Origin: Leisingera caerulea DSM 24564
GTDB taxonomy: Bacteria; Pseudomonadota; Alphaproteobacteria; Rhodobacterales; Rhodobacteraceae
Direction of reading: 5' to 3'
Assembly: GCF_000473325.1 (NCBI RefSeq)
Contig: NZ_KI421513.1
Location: 3,419,217-3,483,216 of the forward strand
DNA length: 64,000 bases
This document shows positions 53,702 through 62,394 of the stretch, piece by piece. The notes below the pieces were generated by a model. It searched no databases and had not been told where the DNA came from. It saw nothing but the letters and a program-made list of their open reading frames with translations. The first letter of the stretch is position 1. Every line of letters starts with the position of its first letter. The position numbers and the translations under genes are program-made.

Positions 53702-53926
53702 TTACGGAAATTGCACCGTCAGGAAGGATTGGAAGGCCTGCGCCAGGATCACCGCCGCGACGCCGTAGACGGTGAGCCAGAGGCGTTTTTCCAGCCGCTC
53801 CATCATCTGTTCGATCCGGTCAAGGCGGCGGTTCACGGCGTCGTGCTGGATCTGGGCCACCCGCTCATGGGCGGACAGGCGCAATCCCGGGGAACAATCA
53901 AATGCGTGCATCGGGTGCTCAGTCAT
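53702..53926 (-). CDS. GTA small membrane-associated protein (gene 3.5)
   Basis: A 74-residue protein with a helical amphipathic part (VNRRLDRIEQMMERLEKRL) and a C-terminal hydrophobic segment (VYGVAAVILAQAFQSFL). It corresponds to the small gene 3.5 found between portal and protease genes in GTA clusters; function is unknown. It overlaps the portal gene by eight bases. Confidence 0.85.
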   Translation of the reverse strand: MTEHPMHAFDCSPGLRLSAHERVAQIQHDAVNRRLDRIEQMMERLEKRLWLTVYGVAAVILAQAFQSFLTVQFP

Positions 53927-55163
53927 CCTGTCCGCCCTCCATCTGCCCGCCCTCAGTGCGGCATGGGGGCGGGGTTTCTGCGGGCAGCCCCAGCAGCTGC
54001 CGCTTTTCCGCGGGTGTGAGGAAATCTGCGGAAATGATGCGCCGCCACTGCGCCTCGCGCTCGGCCGCCAAGGCGGGCAGTTGGTCGAGGTCGGGCTTCA
54101 GGCACAGCTCTTCGCCGGTCCAGGCGGCCAGCCAGCCGGACAGCGCGGCGGTGACCTTGGACACCAGGGGCAGCACGGTCAGCCGGTAGAAGGCGCGGTG
54201 AGCCTCCTGATAGTTGGCGTAGGTAGCATCGCCGGGGATGCCAAGGAGCATCGGCGGCACCCCGAAGGCCAGCGCGATTTCGCGGGCGGCGGTGTCCTTG
54301 GTCTTTTGGAATTCCATGTCAGAAGGCGAGAAGCCCATCGGCTTCCAGTCCAGTCCGCCCTCCAGCACCATCGGGCGGCCGGCATTCTGGGCACCCTGGA
54401 AATTTGTTTGAATTTCTTCGCTTAGATGGCGGAATTGATCGTCGGACATTTGGCCCTGACCGTCGGAGCCGGTCCAGACCAGCGCGCCAGAGGGTCGGGC
54501 CGCATTATCCAAGAGCGCCTTGGACCAGCGGGAGGCGGCGTTGTGGACGTCAATCGCCATCGCCGCCGATTGCAGGGCTGAGAGGCCATAGTGGTCATCC
54601 TGCGGGTGGAAGCTCTTGATATGGCAGACCGGGGATTTGCCCGGCTCGTGTGCGAAGCGGTGTTTGCGCCCGCCCACCACGTAATCAAAGCCTGCGGGCC
54701 AGCCGTCCGGGCCGGGCACCACGTTCATCCGGTCGGAGCGCAGCACATGCAGTTCTGCGGGGCTGGCGTCCTCTGTCGCGACCATTTCGATATAGGCGTT
54801 GCCAGAGAGCAGAAGGTGGCCGTAGAGCGCCTCCAGCATCTCAGCCTGGGTCTGGGCCGGGTTGGGACGGGCCAGCAGCGCCAGCCAGGGGTGGGTGTCA
54901 AAGCGCTGGCGGCTGTCTTGCAGCACCAGCGGCACGGCGGCGGCGGCCTCTGCGATCAGGCGGATCACCCGGTGGGTGACCGGATTGCCGGCAAAGCCGC
55001 TGCGGGTCAGAGAGACGGTGTCGCGCGGGCTCCAGGCGATGCGGCCGGCGCCGTGCCAGGAGACCACGCGGGCGGTCTGGCTGGCCTTCTGTTCCAGGCC
55101 CGGGTTTTTGGGGTCCGGTTTCCGGGGGTCCGGCGTTTTGCGCCGCAGCAGGTCAAAGACCAT
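53919..55163 (-). CDS. GTA portal protein (gene 3)
   Basis: A 414-residue HK97-type portal protein (FAGNPVTHRVIRLIAEAAAA, then YGHLLLSGNAYIEMVATEDA, VCHIKSFHPQDDHYGLSAL and FGVPPMLLGIPGDATYANYQ). It forms the DNA entry channel of the capsid. The stretch of about 300 bases before it, back to the terminase stop, carries a palindromic repeat. Confidence 0.95.
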   Translation of the reverse strand: MVFDLLRRKTPDPRKPDPKNPGLEQKASQTARVVSWHGAGRIAWSPRDTVSLTRSGFAGNPVTHRVIRLIAEAAAAVPLVLQDSRQRFDTHPWLALLARPNPAQTQAEMLEALYGHLLLSGNAYIEMVATEDASPAELHVLRSDRMNVVPGPDGWPAGFDYVVGGRKHRFAHEPGKSPVCHIKSFHPQDDHYGLSALQSAAMAIDVHNAASRWSKALLDNAARPSGALVWTGSDGQGQMSDDQFRHLSEEIQTNFQGAQNAGRPMVLEGGLDWKPMGFSPSDMEFQKTKDTAAREIALAFGVPPMLLGIPGDATYANYQEAHRAFYRLTVLPLVSKVTAALSGWLAAWTGEELCLKPDLDQLPALAAEREAQWRRIISADFLTPAEKRQLLGLPAETPPPCRTEGGQMEGGQDD

Positions 55164-55461
55164 GGTCCGCTCCTCAGGTTGTTCCTATCCGGCGCTGCTG
55201 GCCCTGTGGGGCTGGTGCGCCTTTGCTGAGGATCATTAGTGGCAGAAAGGGCTGAAGATCTGGGAAGCGGTGCGTACGGCGGGGGCGCAACACCCACCCG
55301 CAAGGCACTGTGATTATTCACTTTTGATGAGTTTTACCCGGTGTTGCGAAGTGCTTAGGGCGGCGCCCGTCCCGACGAGGAGGAAGCGAAGCGCCCGCCC
55401 CGTGGGGGGCGGGACGGGCGCTGCCCGGCCTGGCGGCCGGGCGGTCAGCTTTGGGATGGGG
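55164..55461. other. Gap between the terminase and portal genes
   Basis: No gene is supported in these 298 bases. The left half is plain sequence upstream of the portal gene. The right half is filled by the palindromic repeat at 55353-55442. Confidence 0.6.
55353..55442 (-). repeat. Palindromic repeat between GTA genes 2 and 3
   Basis: On the minus strand it starts GCCCGGCC, closes the first hairpin with GGCCGGGC, continues AGCGCCCGTCCCGCC, and ends CGCCGCCCTAAGC. It aligns with the 50329-50411 copy. A long stem GCGCCCGTCCCG/CGGGACGGGCGC encloses a smaller CCCGCCCC/GGGGCGGG stem. Confidence 0.75.
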
Positions 55462-56877
55462 CTATAAGACCCGCACCTGCGGCCTGCGCAGGTTGGCAGC
55501 GGGCTGGATGATCAGCTCATGCAGGGCCCAGACCAGCGCATCGACCCGGTCGGGCGAGCCGCTGCCGCAGTAGCCCTGCGGGGTCATCTGGCACATCTGG
55601 TCTTCCAGATCTCCAAGCCCCGGCAGGTGAAACACCCGGCCCTGTTCGTAGAGTGCTGCCACCGGTTCGGCTCGGGCGGATTTGCCCTTCTTCGCGTGCA
55701 GGGCGCGGAACGGCACCAGCGGGTCGGCCTGGCGCAGCACGGTCTCCACCAGGGCGCCGCCCTGGTTGACCTCTGCCACCACCCTTTCGGCACCAAACCT
55801 GTCGCGGGCGGCGATCACCGCCTGCGCCCAGGCGAGCGGTCCGTAACCCTGGACGGTGCAATCCGCCAGCACATAGGCCTGCCAGTCCTGCGGCGGGCCG
55901 TGGGTGATCGCGCCCGCCACCACGATGCCGCAGGCATCCGAGTCCTTGCCGGCACTCACCGCCGGGTCGACGGCCACCACCACCCGGTCCAAGGGTGGCG
56001 GTTCTGCCACCTGGGCTTCCACCAGTGCCGCGGTGGTCCAGAGCGCGCCCTGGATGTCCGACAGCATCACCCCGTCCAGCTCCTGCCTGCCCAGCCGGGT
56101 GCCGGCGTAACGTGCGCGCACCTCCGTTAGGAATGAGGGCGCGAGGTTGGCGCGGTTGGCCTCAGTCGGGGCGTGGGTGGTGACGGTGCTGGGCGAGGCC
56201 AGGAGGCGTTTCAGCACGGGCGCGTTGCGGGGCGTGGTGGTGACGCAGACGCGCGGGTCCTGGCCCAGGCGCAGGGCAAATTGCAGCATGTCCCAGCTCT
56301 CCTGTCCCTTTCGCCACTTTGCCAGCTCATCCGCCCAGGCGGCGTCGAACTGGGGGCCGCGCAATGCCTCGGGATCGTGGGCGGAGAACGCCTGCGCCTC
56401 GGCGCCATTGGGCCAGATCAGCTTGCGCTCCGACGCTTTCCACTTGGGGCGGCGGTCGGGGGGCGAACAGGCCAGGATGCCACTGTCGCCGTGGATCATC
56501 ACGTCGCGCACCTGGTCATAGGTTTCCGCCACCAGCGCGATGCGGCGGGCGGTGCCGGGGTCGTGCGGGCGGGCCCCTTCGGCCAGCGAGCGGACCCATT
56601 CGGCCCCTGCCCGCGTCTTGCCCGCGCCGCGGCCGCCCAGGATCACCCAGGCGCGCCAGCCGCCATCCGGCGGGCGCTGGTGATCCAGCGCCCAGATGTG
56701 GAACAGATGCGGCAGCGCGCAGAGCGATTTGCGGTCCAGCTCATCCAAGAAGAAGCTCAGGAGCGAGGGCGGCACGCAGGCGAGAAAGTCCGCATTCGAC
56801 AGCTGCGCGCGCCGCGCCGAGATCGAGTTCGTGCTCGGATTTGAGCATACGGGCGAATTCGGTGCTTTGTTCTGCAA
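55462..56877 (-). CDS. GTA large terminase subunit (gene 2)
   Basis: A 471-residue packaging ATPase-nuclease. Walker A is WVILGGRGAGKTRAGAEW (about residue 78), followed by a coupling region (TTTPRNAPVLKRLL). The RNase H-like nuclease begins VVVAVDPAVSAGKDSDACGI, with later acidic residues in SPDRVDALVWAL. The first 25 residues overlap the small terminase gene in another frame and are weakly protein-like. The true start may be near LSNADFLACVPP (about 56802), where only a CTG is available. Confidence 0.92.
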   Translation of the reverse strand: MQNKAPNSPVCSNPSTNSISARRAQLSNADFLACVPPSLLSFFLDELDRKSLCALPHLFHIWALDHQRPPDGGWRAWVILGGRGAGKTRAGAEWVRSLAEGARPHDPGTARRIALVAETYDQVRDVMIHGDSGILACSPPDRRPKWKASERKLIWPNGAEAQAFSAHDPEALRGPQFDAAWADELAKWRKGQESWDMLQFALRLGQDPRVCVTTTPRNAPVLKRLLASPSTVTTHAPTEANRANLAPSFLTEVRARYAGTRLGRQELDGVMLSDIQGALWTTAALVEAQVAEPPPLDRVVVAVDPAVSAGKDSDACGIVVAGAITHGPPQDWQAYVLADCTVQGYGPLAWAQAVIAARDRFGAERVVAEVNQGGALVETVLRQADPLVPFRALHAKKGKSARAEPVAALYEQGRVFHLPGLGDLEDQMCQMTPQGYCGSGSPDRVDALVWALHELIIQPAANLRRPQVRVL

Positions 56878-57109
56878 TGACTTTCTCCACTTTCTGGCAG
56901 TCCCGGATCAGCCCTTCAAGCTTGCTGATCTGTCCCTTGGCGCCGGTGGCTTCGTCGCCGCCGGTGGTTTCGAGCTGCTCCCGGAGCTCCTCCGCCTCGT
57001 TTCTCAGACGGTGAATGCTCTCCTGCAGCGAGCGCAGGAGATCGGCGGTGAAATGCACCTGCCGCTGCAGCACGGCGGCGCCGTCCTGATCGTGTGTGTT
57101 ATCTGTCAT
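56741..57109 (-). CDS. GTA small terminase subunit (gene 1)
   Basis: A 122-residue mainly helical protein (MTDNTHDQDGAAVLQRQVHF, then LLRSLQESIHRLRNEAEELR and KLEGLIRDCQKVEKVI) at the head of the cluster. RcGTA gene 1 has been identified as the small terminase. The start is at 57109 because this N-terminus follows AGAGCAACCC and the longer frame lies in the promoter region. Its 3' end overlaps the large terminase frame. Confidence 0.85.
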   Translation of the reverse strand: MTDNTHDQDGAAVLQRQVHFTADLLRSLQESIHRLRNEAEELREQLETTGGDEATGAKGQISKLEGLIRDCQKVEKVIAEQSTEFARMLKSEHELDLGAARAAVECGLSRLRAALAPELLLG

Positions 57110-57292
57110 GGGTTGCTCTGCCTCATGCGTTATTGTCCGCACGAGAGAAAGACAGGACGGCCACCGGTGGAGGGGTCCGGGGCCGTCCATGTTTCTTCCA
57201 GCTGCCTTACAACCTATACGTGATTATGCTGGAAAAGTCAAGGGTTATGGGAAGTGGTGCGAACGGTGGGTCCGCAACGCCCCGCCCGCAGG

Positions 57293-58069
57293 TCACCTGG
57301 ACGGGCTGGCCGGCATGTCGCTCAGCATGGCCAGCGCACCGCCAGGATCGCGCAGGACGACGCTGTGCACCGCGCCATTCTTAACTGAGCCGCGGTTCAA
57401 GATGCACGCCCCATTGGCCTCTGCAGCGCTCTGCGCCTCCTCCAGCGCGGCGATCCGGATGCTTGGCACCCAGATAGCTTGCACGCCTGTCCCCCAGTCC
57501 GGCTGTTGCAGGACTGCGGTCAGGCCGCCAGAGGGGCCGGAGATGGCAAGGCCGCCCTGCCCCAGTGTCCGGGGCTCAGCAGCCTGCCACCCCAAAACCT
57601 CGCTGTAAAATACACCGGGAAAGGCGCCAGTGTCCGACAGGTAGACTTCAGGTCCGAACTGCCGGCGCGGTACAGGAAAGCTGTGGCGCGACAGCGAGAC
57701 CCCGATCAGCGCGCCCAGCGGGTCACGGATAACCGCGTTGCGCCCGACGCCTGGAACTTCGAAGGGGTGCCTGACGATACTGCCGCCATGCAACTCCGCC
57801 TGGTGCAGCGCGGCGTCCACATCGGGGACTTCGACATAGGCGAGCCAGCCCTCTGCCACTCCGCGCGGCGCCGGTACAATACCGGCCCCGGCCTCATCGC
57901 CGGAAAGGGCGAGAACGAAATCCTTCGCGCCACCGCCCCACGCGAAGTCCGTGGAGTGCTCAATCACATAGCTCCACCCCGCGACGCACTTGTAGAACGC
58001 CATTGCGCGGTCCGTGTCTGACGTGAACAGGTCGTGCCAGACGACCTGGCCGGTTTTTGACATGCTCAT
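57293..58069 (-). CDS. VOC family protein (two glyoxalase-like modules)
   Basis: A 258-residue protein with two vicinal-oxygen-chelate half domains. The first runs from GQVVWHDLFTSDTDRAMAFY to ADPLGALIG-like residues (VIRDPLGALIGV). The second runs from YLSDTGAFPGVFYSEVLGWQ to VVLRDPGGALAMLSD. The reaction is unknown. GGAGGTGAACCG precedes the ATG. It follows rsgA by four bases on the same strand and ends upstream of the GTA cluster, with which it is probably not linked functionally. Confidence 0.88.
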   Translation of the reverse strand: MSMSKTGQVVWHDLFTSDTDRAMAFYKCVAGWSYVIEHSTDFAWGGGAKDFVLALSGDEAGAGIVPAPRGVAEGWLAYVEVPDVDAALHQAELHGGSIVRHPFEVPGVGRNAVIRDPLGALIGVSLSRHSFPVPRRQFGPEVYLSDTGAFPGVFYSEVLGWQAAEPRTLGQGGLAISGPSGGLTAVLQQPDWGTGVQAIWVPSIRIAALEEAQSAAEANGACILNRGSVKNGAVHSVVLRDPGGALAMLSDMPASPSR

Positions 58070-58073
58070 CGGT

Positions 58074-59156
58074 TCACCTCCGGCTCTCTTTCAGTTTCTT
58101 AACGCCGCGCACCATCTTTCCAAAAGCCTTGTCCCTGGACCTGCGTTCGGCAAGGCTGGCTGAATTGAAGGCGTTTTCCGCCTTGAGCTTGCGCCACCGG
58201 GCAAGCCGGGAGGCGTCGATTGCGCCCTGTTCAATGGCTTGCGCGACTGCGCAGCCCGGTTCCGTATCGTGCTTGCAATCCTTGAACCGGCATCCAAGCG
58301 ACAACTGCTGTATATCGGCGAAAACGTCGTCAATTCCGGCTTCGGCATCCGTCAGCTGCAATTCCCGCATGCCTGGGGTATCCAGGATCATGCAGCCGTT
58401 TGGCATGGAATGAAGCTCGCGGCGCGTTGTGGTGTGCCGGCCCTTGGAGTCGTCTTCACGGATTTCCTGCGTGTCTATCGTCTGGCTGTTCAAGAGAGCA
58501 TTGGCGAGGGTGGATTTCCCGACGCCTGACGACCCCAGAAACGCAACTGTTTTCCCTGGCTTGCACCAGGCTGCGAGCACGCTTTGAGGTTCATCGCCGC
58601 GCGCGTCCAGCGCCACGGCTTCAACCGTGTCCGAGATCGTGCGGGCAGCATCAAGGTAGGTCTGCGGGTCCGCAACCTGGTCCGCCTTGGTCAAGACGAT
58701 CACCGGCGTGATCCGCGCCTCGAAGGCCAGGGCGATATACCGTTCGAACCGCGGCACGTTGAAATCCTGGTTGCAGGATGAAACGATAAAGGCCGTGTCG
58801 ATGTTTGCGGCGATCAGCTGCTCGTCCCGGCCGGTGCCGGGCGCACGCCGCTTGATCAGGCTGCTTCTGTTAAGCACCCGGCTGGAGTGCGGCCGGGTGC
58901 GATCCAGCAGCAGCCAGTCGCCGACAGTCACATCCTGCCGGGGCGGAAGGGTGGTGTCGATGCTGTCGCCGAGAACGTGCAGCGCATTGCGATGCACCTG
59001 GACGACGCGGACGGGCGGTGTGGCGTCGAAGTCTTCTATGCCGATTTGCTGTGAAAAGAACGGTTGCCAGCCGAGAGCCTGAAGAGGCGTTACACGGCTG
59101 CTTGAACCGCCGTCACGGTGACTGAGCGGAAGAAATTGGGAATAGTCCCGTACCAT
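58074..59156 (-). CDS. rsgA: Small ribosomal subunit biogenesis GTPase
   Basis: A 360-residue circularly permuted GTPase that assists late 30S maturation. The order is OB-fold (about 40-110), then the G4-like VLTKADQV, then the P-loop FLGSSGVGKSTLANALL, then the switch and G3 LDTPGMRELQL. The C-terminal zinc motif is CRFKDCKHDTEPGC. The permuted order is diagnostic. The ribosome site before the ATG is weak. Confidence 0.95.
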   Translation of the reverse strand: MVRDYSQFLPLSHRDGGSSSRVTPLQALGWQPFFSQQIGIEDFDATPPVRVVQVHRNALHVLGDSIDTTLPPRQDVTVGDWLLLDRTRPHSSRVLNRSSLIKRRAPGTGRDEQLIAANIDTAFIVSSCNQDFNVPRFERYIALAFEARITPVIVLTKADQVADPQTYLDAARTISDTVEAVALDARGDEPQSVLAAWCKPGKTVAFLGSSGVGKSTLANALLNSQTIDTQEIREDDSKGRHTTTRRELHSMPNGCMILDTPGMRELQLTDAEAGIDDVFADIQQLSLGCRFKDCKHDTEPGCAVAQAIEQGAIDASRLARWRKLKAENAFNSASLAERRSRDKAFGKMVRGVKKLKESRR

Positions 59157-59483
59157 TGGGGTAGGCTTTCATGTCTGGAATGCGGGCATCGCCCGGCAAA
59201 AAGTAAGGAAACGCTGCAACCCTCCATTCACCGCCACGCTGCCGTGGTGGTGGTATTCAATGAGAGGTATTGCACTGGGAGGCTTGCTGCCTCCCCTCCT
59301 TACCGGGACATAAAATCTCCATTCATCCGGTACGGGATGTAGGGCGGCGGCGCACAGGACGCAACCGCAAACACCTGAAAAACGTGTTTACTGAAAAGTG
59401 GAGCAGCTGCCTGCTGTGGTGTCCGGCCATGCAAAAGGGCGCCACCCGGCGCCCTTTTCTGTTTCTGCCCTGCCCTCGCAGCC
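59157..59483. other. Gap between rsgA and mltG
   Basis: About 330 bases without a supported gene. The only clear element is the mltG terminator at 59433-59458. Confidence 0.6.
59433..59458 (-). terminator. Terminator of the fabF-mltG operon
   Basis: AAAAGGGCGCC and GGCGCCCTTTT form an 11 bp perfect stem with an ACCC loop. The T run is read on the minus strand. Confidence 0.92.
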
Positions 59484-60641
59484 TCAGTTGCTCTGCTTCT
59501 GCTGGGCTTCGATCTCGCGCCATTTGGCGACGTTCCTGTTGTGCTCGTCCAGTGTCTCGGCAAAGGCGTGGCCGCCGGTGCCGTCGGCAACGAAGAACAC
59601 GTAATCCGTGCTCTCGGGGTTCACTGCGGCCTCCAGGCTGGCCATGCCGGGGTTGGCGATGGGCGTGGGCGGCAGGCCCTCGATCACATAGGTGTTCCAG
59701 GGGGTGGCCTTGCGCAGCTCGCTTTGGCGCAGGCCGCGGCCCAGGATGCCCTCACCCTTGGTGACGCCATAGATCACCGTCGGGTCCGTCTGCAGGCGCA
59801 TGCCGCGGTTCAGGCGGTTGGTGAAGACCGAGGCCACCACACCGCGCTCGGAGGCGACGCCGGTTTCCTTCTCGATGATCGAGGCCAGGATCAGCATCTC
59901 CTCAGGCGTCTTGACGGCAGCGTCGTCCGCGCGGCCTTCCCAGGCGGCGTTGATGCGCAGCATCTGGCGCTCCTGCATCTCAGCCAACACGGCGGCGCGT
60001 TGGGTGCCGGGGGTGACCTCATAGCTGTCAGGCGCCAGGAGGCCCTCTGCCGGGCGCTCGCCGGGGTCGCCGTCCAACACGTCCATCGCCTTCAGCGCCT
60101 CGACCACCTGCCAGCTGGTCACGCCTTCGGCCAGCGCGATGCGGTAGCGGGTGTCGGCGTCCTGGCGGGTTTCCGTGTACTCGGCGGGAACCTCATCCAC
60201 TCCAAGGACGAATTCCGCCTTCTCCTCGAACTTGTTCGTCGCCGGATCCAGCTCGCGCACTTCGGCCTGGGTGCGGGTCACGCCGATGCGGTAGACGATT
60301 TCGGTGCCGCAGGTGGAGGCGCCGGAATGGGTGATCTCGTCGACGATCCGCTCCATCGAGGCGCCCGGCGCCACCAGGAAGCTGCCGGCCTTCAGCTGGC
60401 CGGTCTTCTCGCTGTATTTGGCGCCAAGGCGGAAGATGGTGCCGGAGGTGACTGCGCCCTGTTCCTCCAGGTCGCGGCTGACGCGCGCCATGTTGGAGCC
60501 GCGCTCCACCCGCAGGCAGATGGCGGTGTCCAGCGGGCCGTCAGCCGTATACTGCGACTGCCCCCACAGGATGAGGCCGCCCAGCAGGAACAGGGCGGCG
60601 ATCAGGACAGTCAGCATGTTTGAGGCGAGGCTGCGCCACAT
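59484..60641 (-). CDS. mltG: Endolytic transglycosylase MltG
   Basis: A 385-residue inner-membrane lytic transglycosylase of the YceG family that is thought to end glycan strand growth. An N-terminal membrane helix (about 10-28, VLIAALFLLGGLILWG) is followed by a LysM-like part and the YceG domain. The catalytic glutamate lies in LILASIIEKETGVASERGVV, and DPTVIYGVTKG is also typical. Its ATG shares one base with the fabF stop, so the two are translationally coupled. Confidence 0.95.
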   Translation of the reverse strand: MWRSLASNMLTVLIAALFLLGGLILWGQSQYTADGPLDTAICLRVERGSNMARVSRDLEEQGAVTSGTIFRLGAKYSEKTGQLKAGSFLVAPGASMERIVDEITHSGASTCGTEIVYRIGVTRTQAEVRELDPATNKFEEKAEFVLGVDEVPAEYTETRQDADTRYRIALAEGVTSWQVVEALKAMDVLDGDPGERPAEGLLAPDSYEVTPGTQRAAVLAEMQERQMLRINAAWEGRADDAAVKTPEEMLILASIIEKETGVASERGVVASVFTNRLNRGMRLQTDPTVIYGVTKGEGILGRGLRQSELRKATPWNTYVIEGLPPTPIANPGMASLEAAVNPESTDYVFFVADGTGGHAFAETLDEHNRNVAKWREIEAQQKQSN

Positions 60642-61906
60642 CAGTCAGGTTTCCCGAAGATCACCGACGCGTTGGTGCCGCCAAAGCCGAAGGAGTTCGA
60701 CAGCGCCACGCTGATTTCACGCTCGCGTTTGGCGTTGGGGGCCAGGTCGACCGGGGTTTCAACCGCAGGGGTGTCGAGGTTGATGGTCGGCGGCGCCACC
60801 TGGTCGCGGATCGCCAGGATCGAGAAGATCGCCTCGATCGCGCCGGCCGCGCCCAAGAGGTGGCCGGTGGCGGATTTGGTCGAGGACATGGTGACATTGG
60901 CGGCGTGGTTGCCCAGCAGCCGCTCCACTGCACCCAGTTCGATGGTGTCGGCCATGGTCGAGGTGCCGTGCGCGTTGATATAGTCAACCGCCGACGGCTC
61001 CAGGCCCGCGTTCTTCAGGGCTGCGCGCATCGAACGCTCGCCGCCTTCGCCGTCCTCGGAGGGGGCGGTGATGTGATAGGCGTCGCCCGACAGGCCATAG
61101 CCCAGCACCTCGGCATAGATCTTGGCGCCGCGGGCCTTGGCGTGCTCGTAGTCTTCCAGCACCACGATGCCGGCGCCCTCGCCCATGACAAAGCCGTCAC
61201 GGTCGGCGTCATAGGGGCGCGAGGCTTTCTTGGGGTCGTCCGCGTATTTAGTCGACAGCGCCTTGCACGCGTTAAAGCCCGCGATGCCGATCTCGCAGAT
61301 CGCCGCCTCGGCGCCGCCCGCGATCATCACGTCGGCGTCGCCGGATTTGATCAGGCGGGCCGCGTCGCCGATGGCGTGGGCGCCGGTCGAACAGGCGGTC
61401 ACGACGGAGTGGTTCGGGCCTTTGAAGCCGAAACGGATCGAGACCTGGCCGGAGATCAGGTTGATCAGTGCGCCGGGGATAAAGAACGGCGACACCCGGC
61501 GGGGGCCTTTTTCCTTGATCATCACGGCAGTGTCGGCGATCGACGACAGGCCACCGATGCCGGAGCCGATCATCACGCCGGTGCGCAGGCGGCTTTCCTC
61601 ATCCTCGGGCGTCCAGCCGGCGTCGCGCACAGCCATGTCCGCGGCAGCGATGCCGTAGAGGATGAAGTCGTCAATTTTCTTCTGGTCTTTCTTGGCAACC
61701 CAGTCGTCCGGGTTGAACGTGCCGCCGCTGCCATCGCCGCGCGGAACCTCGCAGGCATAGGTCGTGGTCACGCCGCTTGCTTCGGCGTCAAACTGAGTGA
61801 TGGGGCCCGCGCCCGACTGGCCGTCCAGCAACCGGGTCCAGCTTTCCTCGACTCCGCTGGCCAGAGGGGTAACCAGGCCCAGTCCGGTGACAACTACTCG
61901 ACGCAT
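60641..61906 (-). CDS. fabF: Beta-ketoacyl-ACP synthase II
   Basis: A 421-residue condensing enzyme of fatty acid elongation. The catalytic cysteine is in SVVTACSTGAHAIGDA, with histidines in INAHGTSTMADTIE and KSATGHLLGAAGA. The start MRRVVVTGLGLVTPLASGVE at 61906 follows AAAGGAGAGCAAGG. An upstream in-frame ATG at 62053 would add 49 residues not seen in the family. acpP, a common upstream partner, is not found within the roughly 490 bases upstream. Confidence 0.96.
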   Translation of the reverse strand: MRRVVVTGLGLVTPLASGVEESWTRLLDGQSGAGPITQFDAEASGVTTTYACEVPRGDGSGGTFNPDDWVAKKDQKKIDDFILYGIAAADMAVRDAGWTPEDEESRLRTGVMIGSGIGGLSSIADTAVMIKEKGPRRVSPFFIPGALINLISGQVSIRFGFKGPNHSVVTACSTGAHAIGDAARLIKSGDADVMIAGGAEAAICEIGIAGFNACKALSTKYADDPKKASRPYDADRDGFVMGEGAGIVVLEDYEHAKARGAKIYAEVLGYGLSGDAYHITAPSEDGEGGERSMRAALKNAGLEPSAVDYINAHGTSTMADTIELGAVERLLGNHAANVTMSSTKSATGHLLGAAGAIEAIFSILAIRDQVAPPTINLDTPAVETPVDLAPNAKREREISVALSNSFGFGGTNASVIFGKPD

Positions 61907-62394
61907 TCCTTGCTCTCCTTTGCCTCGGCAATCCGTCCGTCCAAATAGCTTGGAATGGCCGGCAGGTGCAAGAGCGGGCTGGCAGCAGCCGTGACGCGGC
62001 GGAAAACCGGTTGTCACAACAATTTTAGATTGCGGGAACCTTTGGTTAACCACTCAGGTTTAGGTTGAAGCTATCAAAACGCGAAACTCGGCGTCCGTCC
62101 TCCAGGATTGCCAAAGCGGGCTGGAGCTCTGGGCCTTTTGTCTCCAGCCCGCGTTTTTTTTGCTGCGCTTGCTGCCGTTCCTGATCCAAAGCGGACCGGC
62201 CCTGGCTCAGCGGCTGAAAAGCGGTCTTTCTTCTTTCTCCGCATTTACGCGTTTTGCCGCTGTGCCGCGCGGCGGAGGGCGCCATGGCTGCTGCCGCCGC
62301 AAGGTTTTCGCACGCCGCGGCCGCCGCGTTAACCGCCCATTCGCTTCTTTGCGGCATTCTGCTGTTCTCGAAGGATTTGAGGAACGACCCCGCC
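61907..62394. other. Gap between fabF and the PilZ gene, with an orphan terminator
   Basis: About 490 bases without a supported protein gene. They hold the fabF promoter region on the minus strand and, on the plus strand, a strong terminator (62116-62161) that follows no open frame. Confidence 0.6.
62116..62161 (+). terminator. Strong plus-strand terminator with no gene before it
   Basis: GCGGGCTGGAG and CTCCAGCCCGC form an 11 bp perfect stem around a 15-base loop, followed by G and eight T. The nearest upstream coding region on the plus strand is far away and fabF runs the other way. The transcript it ends could be a small RNA starting between about 61990 and 62060. Confidence 0.85.

Noticed and set aside
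62254..62394. N-terminal extension of the PilZ protein to an ATG at 62254
   Set aside because: The signal peptide begins at 62395, and the extension is alanine-rich sequence just after a terminator.
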